A stretch of DNA of 64,000 bases from Microtetraspora sp. NBRC 16547 (GCF_030268965.1 NZ_BSSE01000025.1:1-64000), one strand, 5' to 3'. Counted from the stretch's first letter, positions 50,934 through 60,191 are shown. Notes: a model not told the origin generated them from the letters alone. A program made the numbers and translations.

Positions 50934-50967
50934 TATAATTCTGTACATTCGTTCAGCACAAATGTTC
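50934..50967 (+). promoter_or_regulatory. sorC-type gene promoter -10 and operator
   Basis: TATAAT (50934-50939) is followed by GTACAT-N13-ATGTTC (50943-50967), the same inverted motif found before the transport operon. Read on the minus strand, TGAACATTTGTGCTG matches TGAACATTTTTGCTG of that site at 14 of 15 positions. Position just past the -10 suits autorepression. Confidence 0.75.
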
Positions 50968-50994
50968 AATGCTGTGGGAACAGGAGCACGTGCG

Positions 50995-51990
50995 ATGACT
51001 GCCGCCGACCCCAAGCAGGCTCCTGTTCCGGGCACGGCCGAGGCGCCGGGATCGACCCGTTTCCCGCAGGAGTTGATGTACGCGGCGGCCTCACAGTACT
51101 ACCTGGACGACGCGAATCAGGGCGACATCGCCAAGAGGCTCGGCGTCAGCCGGGCGACCGTCAGCAGGCTTCTGGCCGAGGCCCGGCGCCAGGGCATGGT
51201 CGAGATCAGGGTGCACCGTCCCTCCAGTCTGGAGGACGGGCCGTTGGCGACGGAGTTGGCGGACGCCCTCGGCCTGCGGCGGGTCTACCTCGTGCCGAAG
51301 GTCGGCGGCCCCAAGCTCGGGCCGTGGCTGGCCCCCGGCCTGACCCGAGCCCTGGCCGCGGCCGGCCTCAAGTCCGGCGACGTTGTGCTGGTTTCCTCCG
51401 GCAGCACCGTTTACGAGTGCGCGCAGGAAGGGGTGGGGTGGCTACCGGGGGTCACCATCGCCCCGGCCGTGGGCGGGCAGGAGGAGCCGCAGCCATGGTT
51501 CCAGACGAACGAGACGACCCGGATCCTGGCCGAGCGCGTCGGCGGCGTGCCGAGCTACCTCTACGCGCCCGCCTTGCCGGGGCCGGAGTTGTTCAATTCC
51601 CTCCAGCACGAGCCTTCCGTACGGCGTGTCATGGATCTGTGGGCGCGCGCCAGGTGCGCCATCGTGGGGGTCGGGTCGGCTCCCCTGTCCCGGCAGGTGA
51701 TCCCTGCCTTTGTCCCCTCCAGCGCGCCCAGTCTGAGCCACGCCGTGGGTGACGTGTGCTCGCGGTTCTACGATCACGAGGGCGAGCCGGTCGGGTATCC
51801 GGGAAGCGACCGCCTTGTCGCCACGAGCCTCGACGATCTGCGACGCATCCCGGTGTCGATCGCGGTCGCGGTGGGTGCGCAGAAGATCCTCTCCATCATC
51901 GCCGGAGCCCGCGGCGGTTACTTCAACCAGTTGGTCACCGATGTGCTGACCGCGGAAGGACTGCTCGCGGCGTCGCGCCAGGCCCGATAA
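50995..51990 (+). CDS. SorC-family transcriptional regulator
   Basis: The protein has 331 residues from ATG 50995, AGGAG 8 bases upstream. N-terminal HTH: LDDANQGDIAKRLGVSRATV followed by SRLLAEARRQGMVEIRV; C-terminal SorC sugar-binding domain: VVLVSSGSTVYECAQ, ARCAIVGVGSAPL, VTDVLTAEGLLAA. LsrR and DeoR/CggR belong to the same family; the effector is usually a phosphorylated sugar made by a kinase of the operon. Sits upstream of the transport operon in the same direction, 246 bases apart, and shares its operator. Confidence 0.92.
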   Translation: MTAADPKQAPVPGTAEAPGSTRFPQELMYAAASQYYLDDANQGDIAKRLGVSRATVSRLLAEARRQGMVEIRVHRPSSLEDGPLATELADALGLRRVYLVPKVGGPKLGPWLAPGLTRALAAAGLKSGDVVLVSSGSTVYECAQEGVGWLPGVTIAPAVGGQEEPQPWFQTNETTRILAERVGGVPSYLYAPALPGPELFNSLQHEPSVRRVMDLWARARCAIVGVGSAPLSRQVIPAFVPSSAPSLSHAVGDVCSRFYDHEGEPVGYPGSDRLVATSLDDLRRIPVSIAVAVGAQKILSIIAGARGGYFNQLVTDVLTAEGLLAASRQAR

Positions 51991-52049
51991 CGGTCGCCTC
52001 CCTGGTGCCTCCCTGGCGCCTCCATGCCTGACGCACGCCCGAAATTGTT

Positions 52050-52091
52050 GAACATTTTTGCTGGACAGATGTTCTGGTGTCGCACTAGCGT
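52050..52091 (+). promoter_or_regulatory. Operator and promoter of the sugar operon
   Basis: GAACAT (52050-52055)-N13-ATGTTC (52069-52074) overlaps TGGACA (52062-52067), an 18-base spacer and TAGCGT (52086-52091). A repressor on this site would cover the -35 box. Same motif as in front of the SorC gene. Confidence 0.75.
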
Positions 52092-52236
52092 GAGCGCACC
52101 ACAGGAGGCCCCTCCGCGTCCTCGCCGCCAGGCAGGGTCCGCACGGCCTTCGGCGTACTCGGGGAACACCAGAGCGGCGTCTCTGGCGACCGGCGGGTCC
52201 GATCGTCGCCAGGGCGAGAGCGAGTGAGGAAAAATC

Positions 52237-53319
52237 GTGATCAAAGCTCAGGCACGGGCGACCGCGGTCGCCGCGTTGGCACTGCTCGCAGGGTCGACGC
52301 TCACCGCTTGCGCCTCCGGGTCCACATCCGACAGCGGTGGCAAGGGGGCCGGCGCGGACAGCGCCAAGGTCGCCTTTCTCATGCCCGACCTCGCGTCGAC
52401 CCGGTACGAGCTGGCGGACAAGCCGTTGTTCGTGGCCAAGATGACGCAGCTGTGCGCCGACTGCTCGGTGATCTACCAAAACGCCGACTCCGACGCGGCC
52501 AAGCAGCAGCAGCAGGCCAACTCGGCGCTGGCACAGGGCGTCAAAGTGATCGTCCTCGATCCTGTCGACTCCGCCGCGGCGGCCACCATCGTCAAGACGG
52601 CGCAGGCCCAGAACGTCGCGGTCATCGCGTACGACCGCCCGATTCCGGCGACTCCCGCCGACTTCTACGTGTCGTTCGACAACGAGAAGATCGGCTCCCT
52701 GATCGCCCAGTCCCTCGTCGACCACCTGAAGAAGGAGGACGCGAAGGGCGGGATCCTGGAGGTCAACGGATCTCCCACGGACGCCGCCGCGGGCCTGATC
52801 AAAAAGGGTATCCACAGCGCGGTCGATCCCAGCGGCTTCAAGCTGCTGGCCGAGTACGACACGCCGGACTGGCAACCGGAGAAGGCCCAGCAGTGGGTCA
52901 GCGGGCAGATCACTCAGTTCGGTGACCAGATCGCCGGGGTTGTGGCCGCCAACGACGGCACAGGCGGCGGGTCGATCGCCGCCTTCAAGGCGGCGGGAGC
53001 GCCGGTGCCTCCTGTCACGGGCAACGACGCCGAGCTCGCCGCGGCTCAGCGCATCATCGCCGGCGACCAGTACAACACCATCTCCAAGCCGATCAAGATC
53101 GTGGCGGAGGCGGCAGCGGACATTGCCCACCAGTTCATCCAGGGCAAGAAGCCGACGGGGGAGACGAGCCTGTACAACACGCCCTCCCAGCTGTTCACGC
53201 CCTCGGTCGTCACGAAGGAGAACATCAACGAGGTGCTGTTCCAGAGCGGGATCATGAAGGCCTCTGACGTCTGCACCGCGCAGTACGCCAAGGCCTGCGC
53301 GGAGCTCGACATCAAGTAG
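52237..53319 (+). CDS. Sugar ABC transporter substrate-binding lipoprotein (XylF/RbsB type)
   Basis: The protein has 360 residues from GTG 52237, GAGGAAAA upstream. Lipoprotein signal ending STLTAC (Cys about 25). Type-1 periplasmic-binding fold: KVAFLMPDLASTRYELADKP, VIVLDPVDSAAAATIVKTAQ, AYDRPIPATPADFYVSFDNE, VAANDGTGGGSIAAFKAAG, PVTGNDAELAAAQRIIAGDQ. Closest in layout to xylose-binding XylF. Ligand unknown: a free sugar or polyol that is phosphorylated only after import. First structural gene of the operon. Confidence 0.93.
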   Translation: MIKAQARATAVAALALLAGSTLTACASGSTSDSGGKGAGADSAKVAFLMPDLASTRYELADKPLFVAKMTQLCADCSVIYQNADSDAAKQQQQANSALAQGVKVIVLDPVDSAAAATIVKTAQAQNVAVIAYDRPIPATPADFYVSFDNEKIGSLIAQSLVDHLKKEDAKGGILEVNGSPTDAAAGLIKKGIHSAVDPSGFKLLAEYDTPDWQPEKAQQWVSGQITQFGDQIAGVVAANDGTGGGSIAAFKAAGAPVPPVTGNDAELAAAQRIIAGDQYNTISKPIKIVAEAAADIAHQFIQGKKPTGETSLYNTPSQLFTPSVVTKENINEVLFQSGIMKASDVCTAQYAKACAELDIK

Positions 53320-53378
53320 TGGGCGGGCCGCGCTCCCCTGGGGAGCGCGGATCCCTCCTCGACCTCAGGGAGCCTCCA

Positions 53379-54203
53379 TTGTCCTCTCAGCAAGCAGCAG
53401 CCGGGCGCGACAGCGTGCTGTCCCTGCGCGGGATCGGCAAGACGTTCGGAGCGGTGGCCGCGCTCACGGACATCGACCTCGACGTGGCGGCGGGACAGGT
53501 CGTCGCCGTGGTCGGGGACAACGGTGCCGGGAAGTCGACCCTGGTCAAGATCCTCTCAGGCGTGCACCGGCCTGACTCCGGGGCGATCACTTTCGAGTCA
53601 CGGGTGGTCGACATCCCGACCCCGGCGGCCGCGCACCGCCTCGGCATCGCGACCGTCTTCCAGGATCTCGCCCTGTGCGAGAACCTCAACGTGGTCGAGA
53701 ACCTGTTCCTGGGGCAGGAGCTGCGGCCACTCCGCCTGAACACCGTCGCGATGGAGACCCGGTCCTGGGAGCTGCTGCGCCGGCTCTCAGCCAAGATTCC
53801 CACTGTCAGGGTCCCCGTTGCCGCGCTTTCTGGAGGCCAGCGGCAGACCGTGGCGATCGCCAGGTCGCTCCTCGGAAACCCCAAGATCATCATTCTGGAC
53901 GAGCCGACGGCGGCACTGGGAGTCGCCCAGACGGCGGAAGTCCTGAATCTCGTTGAGCGGCTGCGGGAGAACGGCCTGGGGGTCATCATGATCACCCACA
54001 ACATGGCCGACGTGAAAGCGGTGGCCGACGTCGTGGCGGTGCTGCGGCTCGGCAGGAACAACGGCCTGTTCGACGTGAAGGACGTCTCGACCGATGACAT
54101 CGTCGCCGCCATCACCGGCGCACGGGACAACGTGGTCGCCCAGCGGGCGGCGCGCCGCGGCGAAGCGGGGAACGTGGCGGCCGAGGAAGGACTCCCCTCG
54201 TGA
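53379..54203 (+). CDS. Sugar ABC transporter ATPase (XylG type, single domain)
   Basis: The protein has 274 residues from TTG 53379, GGGAG at 7 bases. Walker A GDNGAGKSTL, Q-loop VFQDLALCENL, signature LSGGQRQTVAIARSLL, Walker B IIILDEPTAALG, H-loop MITHNMAD. Only one ATPase domain, unlike the two-domain RbsA/XylG of enterics; such single-domain forms are usual in actinobacterial CUT2-like systems. The stop overlaps the permease start (GTGA). Confidence 0.92.
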   Translation: MSSQQAAAGRDSVLSLRGIGKTFGAVAALTDIDLDVAAGQVVAVVGDNGAGKSTLVKILSGVHRPDSGAITFESRVVDIPTPAAAHRLGIATVFQDLALCENLNVVENLFLGQELRPLRLNTVAMETRSWELLRRLSAKIPTVRVPVAALSGGQRQTVAIARSLLGNPKIIILDEPTAALGVAQTAEVLNLVERLRENGLGVIMITHNMADVKAVADVVAVLRLGRNNGLFDVKDVSTDDIVAAITGARDNVVAQRAARRGEAGNVAAEEGLPS

Positions 54204-55456
54204 AAACCACTGACAGCCCCACCGTGGTGACCGTCGCCACCGACCTCCAAGATGAGCGCCTCCAAGCCCGCGACGGCCTGCGCGGCGCGGTCGCCGCCCT
54301 GCTCGACCGGGCGCGGAGCGGGGATCTGGGCATGGTGCCCGTCGCCGTCGGGCTCGTGGTGATCTGGACGGTGCTGCAGATCCTGAACCCGGTCTTTCTC
54401 TCGAGCGCCAACCTCGTGAATCTCACGATGGAGTCGGTCCCGGTCGGTGTCATGGCGCTCGGCATCGTCTGCGTGCTGCTCGTCGGCCAGATCGACCTGT
54501 CGGTCGGTTCGGTCAGCGGCCTTTCCGCGGCCGTTCTGGCCGTTCTGTTCATCGGCCAGGACCTGCCCGTCTGGGGCGCGATCCTGGCCGCCCTGCTTGT
54601 GGGCGTCGTCGTCGGCTGGCTGTACTCGCAGATCTTCAACCGGTTCGGGGTGCCGAGCTTCGTCATCACGCTCGCCGGGCTCCTGGGCTTCCTCGGCATG
54701 CAACTCTACGTACTCGGCACGAAGGGCTCGATCAACCTGCCCTTCGACTCGGGTCTGGTGAACTTCGCCCAGCTGGCCTTCGTGCCGCCGTGGTTGTCGT
54801 ACGTCTTCGTCGTCGTCGCGGCCGGGGTGTTGTTCGTCAGCGGGTTCCTGCACGCCCGCGAGCGCCGTACGGCGGGCCTGTCCGCGCGGAGCCTGCCCGT
54901 CCTCGTGACCCGCAGCGCTGCGCTGCTGGTGGGGCTGGGACTCGTCGTCTGGTACCTGAACCAGACCCGGGGCGTCGGCTGGATGTTCGTCCTCTTCGTG
55001 GCACTGGTCCTGATCATGCACTACCTGCTGTCCAGGACGAAGTGGGGCAAGGCCGTCTACGCGGTGGGCGGTAACACCGAGGCCGCCCGCCGGGCCGGCA
55101 TCAACGTCAAAGCCGTCTACAGCTCGGTCTTCGTCCTGTGCAGCACGTTCGCCGCTGTCGGCGGAGTGCTCGCCGCGGCCCGGCTCGCCGCCGCCAACCA
55201 GAGCAGCGGTACAGGCGACGTCAACCTCAACGCGATCGCGGCGGCCGTGATCGGCGGCACCAGCCTGTTCGGCGGGAGGGGGTCGGCCTTCGGGGCGCTG
55301 CTGGGGATGATCGTGATCCAGTCGATCTCCAGCGGGCTGACCCTGCTGAACCTCGACTCCTCTATCCGGTTCGCGGTCACGGGGGCCGTCCTGCTGCTGG
55401 CGGTGATCGTGGACTCGGTCTCACGCCGGTCGCGGACCTCCCACGGCAGGGCTTGA
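54200..55456 (+). CDS. Sugar ABC transporter permease (XylH type)
   Basis: The protein has 418 residues. At least ten membrane segments: MVPVAVGLVVIWTVLQILNP, ALGIVCVLLVGQIDLSVGSV (the family's GQIDLSVGS loop), GVPSFVITLAGLLGFLGMQL, and the C-terminal LNAIAAAVIGGTSLFGGRGS motif of RbsC/XylH permeases. Longer than RbsC (~320) because of a central hydrophilic insert, as in XylH. Forms the importer with the two preceding genes. Confidence 0.93.
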   Translation: MKTTDSPTVVTVATDLQDERLQARDGLRGAVAALLDRARSGDLGMVPVAVGLVVIWTVLQILNPVFLSSANLVNLTMESVPVGVMALGIVCVLLVGQIDLSVGSVSGLSAAVLAVLFIGQDLPVWGAILAALLVGVVVGWLYSQIFNRFGVPSFVITLAGLLGFLGMQLYVLGTKGSINLPFDSGLVNFAQLAFVPPWLSYVFVVVAAGVLFVSGFLHARERRTAGLSARSLPVLVTRSAALLVGLGLVVWYLNQTRGVGWMFVLFVALVLIMHYLLSRTKWGKAVYAVGGNTEAARRAGINVKAVYSSVFVLCSTFAAVGGVLAAARLAAANQSSGTGDVNLNAIAAAVIGGTSLFGGRGSAFGALLGMIVIQSISSGLTLLNLDSSIRFAVTGAVLLLAVIVDSVSRRSRTSHGRA

Positions 55457-55470
55457 GAGGAGTCGTTCCC

Positions 55471-56967
55471 TTGGCAGTCATCTGCGTCGACGCCGGTACC
55501 ACGATGATCAAGGCGGTCGGTTACGACGGGACCGGCGCGGAGGCTGTCGTCGCCCGCCAGGAGGCCGGTGTGACCCGGCCGGCTCCCGGCTGGGCCGAGC
55601 AGGACATGGACGCGGTCTGGGACGCGGTCGCCTCGACCGTGCGGCGCGTCGTTCAGCAGCTCGGGAGCGGCGTGGACTTCGTCGCCGTGACCGCGCAGGG
55701 CGACGGCTGCTGGCTGGTCGACGCCGCCGGCTCACCGGCCGGGCCGGCGATCCTGTGGAACGACGGCCGGGCCGCCGGGATCGTCGAGTCCTGGATGCGG
55801 TCCGGCGTCGTGGAGCGGGCCTTCCGGATCAACGGCTCCCTGACGGCGTCAGGGCTGCCCAACGCGATCCTGACCTGGCTCGCGCGGCACGATCCGGACC
55901 GGCTCGAACGCTCCAGGGCCCTGCTGACCTGCGGTGGTTGGATCTTCTTCCGGCTGACCGGAGAAATAGCGTGTGATGAGTCCGACGGATCGGCGCCGTT
56001 CATGGACCCGCGCACGCGGCGGTACTCCCCGGAGCTTCTCGACCTGTTCGGGCTGGAGTGGGCGGCGCGGTTGCTTCCCGAGTTGCGTGACGACGCGCAT
56101 CGCGTCGCCGAACTGAACCGGGACGCGGCAGCGCTCCTCGATCTGCCGGCGGGGACTCCGGTGGTCATGGCGCCCTACGACATCGCTTCCACGGCGCTGG
56201 GCGTGGGAGCGGTGGACACCGGCCAGGCGTGCAGCATTCTGGGCACCACCTTGTGTACGCAGGCCGTCGTCGACCGCCTCGAGTTGGAAGGCGAGCCGTC
56301 GGGGATCACGGTGGCCTCAGGCGTGCCCGACAGGTACCTTCGCGCGTTCCCCACCTTTGCCGGGATCGAGGTGATCCAGTGGGCGTGCCGTCTCCTCGGC
56401 CTCCGCGACCCCGCCGACCTGGGAGAGCTGGCCGCACGCAGCGCCCCGGGTGCCGGAGGGCTGGCGTTCCTGCCGTACTTCTCGCCGGCCGGAGAACGGG
56501 CGCCCTTCCTCGACCCCCTGGCCCGGGGCGCGTTTCTCGGCATGTCCTTCGAGCATGGCCCCGAGCAGATCGCCCGTGCCACGATGGAGGGCCTCGCGCT
56601 CGTCATCCAGGACTGTCTGATCGCTGCGGGCGGCCGTCCGCGCGAGCTGAGGGTATGCGGCGGCGGTGCGGCCAGCCCGCTGTGGCTGCAGATGATCGCT
56701 GATGTGACCGGCGCCCCCGTACTCCGGTCGCGCGACGCCGAAGTGGGCGCGCGCGGGGCGTTCCTGACGGGTCTGGTCGCGACGGGCGGCGCCGACACCA
56801 TCGCGGCGGCCGTACAGGAGCAGGTACGGCTGGGCGACGCCGTCGAGCCGGATCCGGCCGGATCCGTGCTGCACGCCCACCTCTTCGAGGACTTCCTGGC
56901 GCTGCGAGAGGCGACCGCCGTCTCCTGGCCACTGCTCGCGCGTATGCGTGACAGGAGCCGCTCGTGA
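55471..56967 (+). CDS. FGGY-family carbohydrate kinase 1 (erythritol-kinase-like)
   Basis: The protein has 498 residues from TTG 55471, AGGAG 8 bases upstream. N-terminal VICVDAGTTMIKAVGYDGTG phosphate loop, VAVTAQGDGCWLVDAAGSPA, ILWNDGRAAGIVE with a catalytic Asp, and C-terminal AGGRPRELRVCGGGAASPLW adenosine motif. The TAQGDG/LWNDGRA pattern recalls erythritol and related polyol kinases. It probably phosphorylates the imported sugar or polyol. The stop overlaps the start of the second kinase. Confidence 0.88.
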   Translation: MAVICVDAGTTMIKAVGYDGTGAEAVVARQEAGVTRPAPGWAEQDMDAVWDAVASTVRRVVQQLGSGVDFVAVTAQGDGCWLVDAAGSPAGPAILWNDGRAAGIVESWMRSGVVERAFRINGSLTASGLPNAILTWLARHDPDRLERSRALLTCGGWIFFRLTGEIACDESDGSAPFMDPRTRRYSPELLDLFGLEWAARLLPELRDDAHRVAELNRDAAALLDLPAGTPVVMAPYDIASTALGVGAVDTGQACSILGTTLCTQAVVDRLELEGEPSGITVASGVPDRYLRAFPTFAGIEVIQWACRLLGLRDPADLGELAARSAPGAGGLAFLPYFSPAGERAPFLDPLARGAFLGMSFEHGPEQIARATMEGLALVIQDCLIAAGGRPRELRVCGGGAASPLWLQMIADVTGAPVLRSRDAEVGARGAFLTGLVATGGADTIAAAVQEQVRLGDAVEPDPAGSVLHAHLFEDFLALREATAVSWPLLARMRDRSRS

Positions 56968-58424
56968 GGGCCTGGATCGGTTTGGACCTGGGAACTCAGA
57001 GCGTACGGGCGATGGCCGTAGCCGACGGAGGCGAGGTCCTCGGCGTGGCCGGTCGGGCACTGACCAGCAGGAGGGACGGCCCCCGGCACGAGCAGGATCC
57101 CGAGCAGTGGTGGAAGGAGCTGGCCGCCGCCTCCCGCGAGGCGCTCCGCGGTGTGCCGCGCGACCTCGTCAGCGGGGTCGCCGTGACCGCCACCTCCGGA
57201 ACGATCCTGCTGACGCGGCCCGACGGCAGCCCGCTCACTCCAGCCCTGATGTACGACGACAGGCGGGCCGCGGCCGAGGTCGAGCGTGTGAACGAGGTCG
57301 GCGGACCCGTCTGGTCCCGGCTCGGCTACCGGAAGATGCAGGCCACCTGGGCGCTGCCGAAACTGCTGTGGCTGCTACGCGAGAACGCCGTCGACGGCAC
57401 GCGACTGGCCCACCAGAACGACTTCGTCAACCGCCGTCTGGTCGGGCGAGATGTCCCCGCGGATCTCAGCAACGCGCTGAAGACCGGCGTGGACCTGATC
57501 GCCGAGAGCTGGCCGGACTCGGTCCTGGAAGAGCTGGGCGTCCCGGAGCGCATCCTTCCCGGCGTCGTACGGCCGGGCACGGTGCTCGGCACGGTCTGCG
57601 CCGAGGCTGCCTCGTACACCGGCATTCCCGAGGGCACGCCCGTGATCGCGGGCACCACCGACGGGTGCGCCGCGCAGATCGGGGCGGGTGCCATGCGCGC
57701 CGGCAGTTGGAACACCGTGCTGGGCACGACGCTCGTGCTCAAGGGATCGAGCCCGGAACTGATCCACGACCCGCTCGGCGTCGTCTACTCCCACCGCGCG
57801 CCGGACGGCGGCTGGCTTCCTGGAGGCGCGTCGAGCACCGGCGCCGGCGTGCTGGCCCGTGAGCTCGCCGGACGCGATCTGGACGACCTGAGCCACCAGG
57901 CCGCGCGGCGTGCGAAGCTCACCGCGACCACCTACCCGCTCGTCTCCCCAGGGGAGCGGTTCCCCTTCCATGCGCCGCAGGCTGAGAGCTTCACCCTCGG
58001 CAGCCCCGCCGACGACGTCGACCGCTACGCGGCGATCCTGCGGGGCGCGGCCTTCATCGAACGGCTCTGCTTCGACTACCTCGACCTGTTGGGTGCTCCG
58101 CTGAACGGCGAGATCATCCTGACCGGCGGCGCCACCAGGAGTCCGTACTGGACCCAGCTGCGGGCAGACGTGCTGCGGCAGCCGGTGACGCTCCGCGAGA
58201 ACGCCGAGCCCGCACTCGGCATGGCCGTACTCGCCGCCGCCGCGGGGCGCCAGGTCTCCGCTGTCGCCGCCCAGATGGTCCGTACCCGCAGCGTGGTGCG
58301 GCCGCGCGCCGGGTACGCGGACGATCTGGAAGACGCCTACCTGCGGTTCGTCGGCGAGCTGAACAACCGCGGCTGGCTGACGGACGACGTCGCCGCCCAT
58401 GCCCACGAGAGGACGACACGTTGA
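56964..58424 (+). CDS. FGGY-family carbohydrate kinase 2 (ribulokinase/xylulokinase-like)
   Basis: The protein has 486 residues from GTG 56964. AWIGLDLGTQSVRAMAVADG start, VTATSGTILLTRPDGSPLTP, ALMYDDRRAAAEVE, HQNDFVNRRLVGRDVPADLS, IAGTTDGCAAQIGAG, and ILTGGATRSPYWTQLRADVL. The NALK-GVDL region resembles D-ribulose kinases. Clearly different from kinase 1, so two distinct substrates, or two alternative sugars, are phosphorylated in the same pathway. Confidence 0.88.
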   Translation: MRAWIGLDLGTQSVRAMAVADGGEVLGVAGRALTSRRDGPRHEQDPEQWWKELAAASREALRGVPRDLVSGVAVTATSGTILLTRPDGSPLTPALMYDDRRAAAEVERVNEVGGPVWSRLGYRKMQATWALPKLLWLLRENAVDGTRLAHQNDFVNRRLVGRDVPADLSNALKTGVDLIAESWPDSVLEELGVPERILPGVVRPGTVLGTVCAEAASYTGIPEGTPVIAGTTDGCAAQIGAGAMRAGSWNTVLGTTLVLKGSSPELIHDPLGVVYSHRAPDGGWLPGGASSTGAGVLARELAGRDLDDLSHQAARRAKLTATTYPLVSPGERFPFHAPQAESFTLGSPADDVDRYAAILRGAAFIERLCFDYLDLLGAPLNGEIILTGGATRSPYWTQLRADVLRQPVTLRENAEPALGMAVLAAAAGRQVSAVAAQMVRTRSVVRPRAGYADDLEDAYLRFVGELNNRGWLTDDVAAHAHERTTR

Positions 58425-59026
58425 CGAATCTGGTGCTGACGCGCCACGGGGAGACCGTGTGGCACGCCGAGAACCGTTACGCCGGGGCCACCGACATCGA
58501 GCTGACCCCGCGGGGAATCGCGCAGGCCGATCGCCTCGCCGCCTGGACGAGAACGGCGAAGCTGGCCGCCGTGTGGGCCTCCCCGTTGAGCCGTGCCCGT
58601 GTAACCGCCATGGCCTGTGCCGAGGCGACCGGGATGGAGCCGCGCACCGACGCCCGTCTCCGCGAACTCGACTTCGGCGGGGGAGAGGGGCTCACCTCGG
58701 CGGACATGTGGGAACGGTTCCCCGACGCTCGCGCCGCCTTCGAAGCCGATCCGGTGGCTTCTCCCCTGCCTGGTGGGGAGGACCCGCGCGAGGCGGCCCG
58801 TCGCTTCGTGGACTGCCTGGAGGACATCGCCGGCGCACATCCCGGTGAGCGCGTGCTCGTGGTCGCGCACACGACGGCGATCCGGCTCGCTCTGTGCTAC
58901 CTCATCGGGGTGCCTCTGGGCGAGTACCGGCGGCTTTTCCCGCGCCTGGACAACTGCGCGATCACGGAGATCCGTCTCAGGGACGGCAAGGCCGCGATCC
59001 TGCAGCTCAATTCCCCGAGTCTGTAG
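58421..59026 (+). CDS. Histidine-phosphatase (phosphoglycerate-mutase-like) family protein
   Basis: The protein has 201 residues from TTG 58421, overlapping the kinase stop (TTGA). Catalytic RHGETVW at residues 8-14, LTPRGIAQADRLAAW, WASPLSRARVTAMACAEATG, LRELDFGGGEG and the second active His in VLVVAHTTAIRLALCY: a complete phosphatase of the CobC/GpmB-like branch. In this operon it could dephosphorylate a pathway intermediate or a dead-end sugar phosphate. Confidence 0.9.
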   Translation: MTNLVLTRHGETVWHAENRYAGATDIELTPRGIAQADRLAAWTRTAKLAAVWASPLSRARVTAMACAEATGMEPRTDARLRELDFGGGEGLTSADMWERFPDARAAFEADPVASPLPGGEDPREAARRFVDCLEDIAGAHPGERVLVVAHTTAIRLALCYLIGVPLGEYRRLFPRLDNCAITEIRLRDGKAAILQLNSPSL

Positions 59027-59038
59027 TTGGAGCCCGTT

Positions 59039-60124
59039 GTGACAATTCGCGTCCTCGCCGCCGGCGACCACTTCGTACTCAATCAATTGCTGATCGACGC
59101 GCTCAGGCGCGAGGTTCCCGGTGAGCTGGACGTGCGGGAGCTCACGCTGCCCTGGCCGGTGGTGCCCTTCGGTCGGGTCGCCGAGGTGGACGAGGCGTCC
59201 GACGTGGAGGACGAGCTCATTGAGGCGCTGCGCGGGATCGAGGTCTGCGTGACGCAGATGGCGCCGCTGACGGAACGTGTGCTCGGCGCCTCGCCCGATC
59301 TCAGGCTCTTCTGCGTCAGCCGTGGCGGTCCCGTCAACGCCAACCTCGAGTCGGCGACCAAGGCGGGAGTCGCGGTGACTTTCGCCCCCGGCCGCAATGC
59401 CACGGCCACCGCCGAGCACACGCTGGCCATGCTGCTCGCGGCCGCCCGCCGCGTCCCGGCCATTCACGCGGACCTCGCGGCGGGCACGTGGCGCGGTGAC
59501 TACTACAGGTACGACCGTGTAGGGCCGGAGCTGGAGGGGAGCACCGTGGGCCTGGTCGGCTACGGCGCGATCGGCATGCGGGTCGCCCGGATGCTGCAGG
59601 GGTTCGGCGCCCGCGTGCTGGTCTTCGACCCATATGCGGCTCCCGACGCCCTCGAAGCCGGTGTCACGCTGGTCGAGTTGGACGAACTGCTGGCGCGTTC
59701 GCGGTTCCTCTCCCTGCACGCGCGGGTGACGCCCGAGACCACCGGGATGATCGGCGCGGCCGAGATCGCCGCGATGCCGGCCGGATCGATCATCGTCAAC
59801 TGCGCCAGGGGCGCCCTGCTGGACTACGACGCCCTGTGCGACGCCCTCGACGCGGAACATCTCTTCGGCGCGGCGCTCGATGTCTTCCCTGAGGAGCCGA
59901 TCCCCGCGGGATCGCGGCTGCTCTCCACGCCGAACATCGTGGTGACCCCGCACCTGGCCGGCGCGAGCAAGGAGACGGCGGCCAGGGCAGCCCAGATCGT
60001 CGCCCAGGAAGTGGCCCGTTACGTACGCGGTGAGCCGCTCATGCACTGCGCGAATCCGGCCGTGGCCGATGCCTTGAGCCGATCCTCGTACGCGCCCGGC
60101 CTTGGGCCCAGGACCGTGCCGTAA
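59039..60124 (+). CDS. D-isomer-specific 2-hydroxyacid dehydrogenase
   Basis: The protein has 361 residues from GTG 59039, GGAG 6 bases upstream. NAD-binding TVGLVGYGAIGMRVARMLQG, catalytic Arg in VNCARGALLDYDAL, Glu in DVFPEEPIP and His in VVTPHLAGASKE: all three catalytic residues are present. Related to phosphoglycerate and 4-phosphoerythronate dehydrogenases by layout. Last gene of the operon; it implies that the pathway passes through a 2-hydroxy/2-keto acid, possibly phosphorylated. Confidence 0.9.
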   Translation: MTIRVLAAGDHFVLNQLLIDALRREVPGELDVRELTLPWPVVPFGRVAEVDEASDVEDELIEALRGIEVCVTQMAPLTERVLGASPDLRLFCVSRGGPVNANLESATKAGVAVTFAPGRNATATAEHTLAMLLAAARRVPAIHADLAAGTWRGDYYRYDRVGPELEGSTVGLVGYGAIGMRVARMLQGFGARVLVFDPYAAPDALEAGVTLVELDELLARSRFLSLHARVTPETTGMIGAAEIAAMPAGSIIVNCARGALLDYDALCDALDAEHLFGAALDVFPEEPIPAGSRLLSTPNIVVTPHLAGASKETAARAAQIVAQEVARYVRGEPLMHCANPAVADALSRSSYAPGLGPRTVP

Positions 60125-60191
60125 GCCGGTTCCGTGCTGTCCCTGTGGTGGGCCGTCACGATGTCGCCCGTGGTGATCGGAGTGAGCGGGC

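Noticed and set aside
53387-55021. A 544-codon minus-strand frame opposite the XylGH-like genes
   Set aside because: Antisense shadow; the plus strand shows all ABC motifs.
50995-60124. Assignment of the SorC cluster as an AI-2 (Lsr) system
   Set aside because: LsrF/LsrG-type enzymes are missing, the binding protein is XylF-like, and there are two kinases plus a hydroxyacid dehydrogenase. The similarity is limited to SorC and FGGY families.
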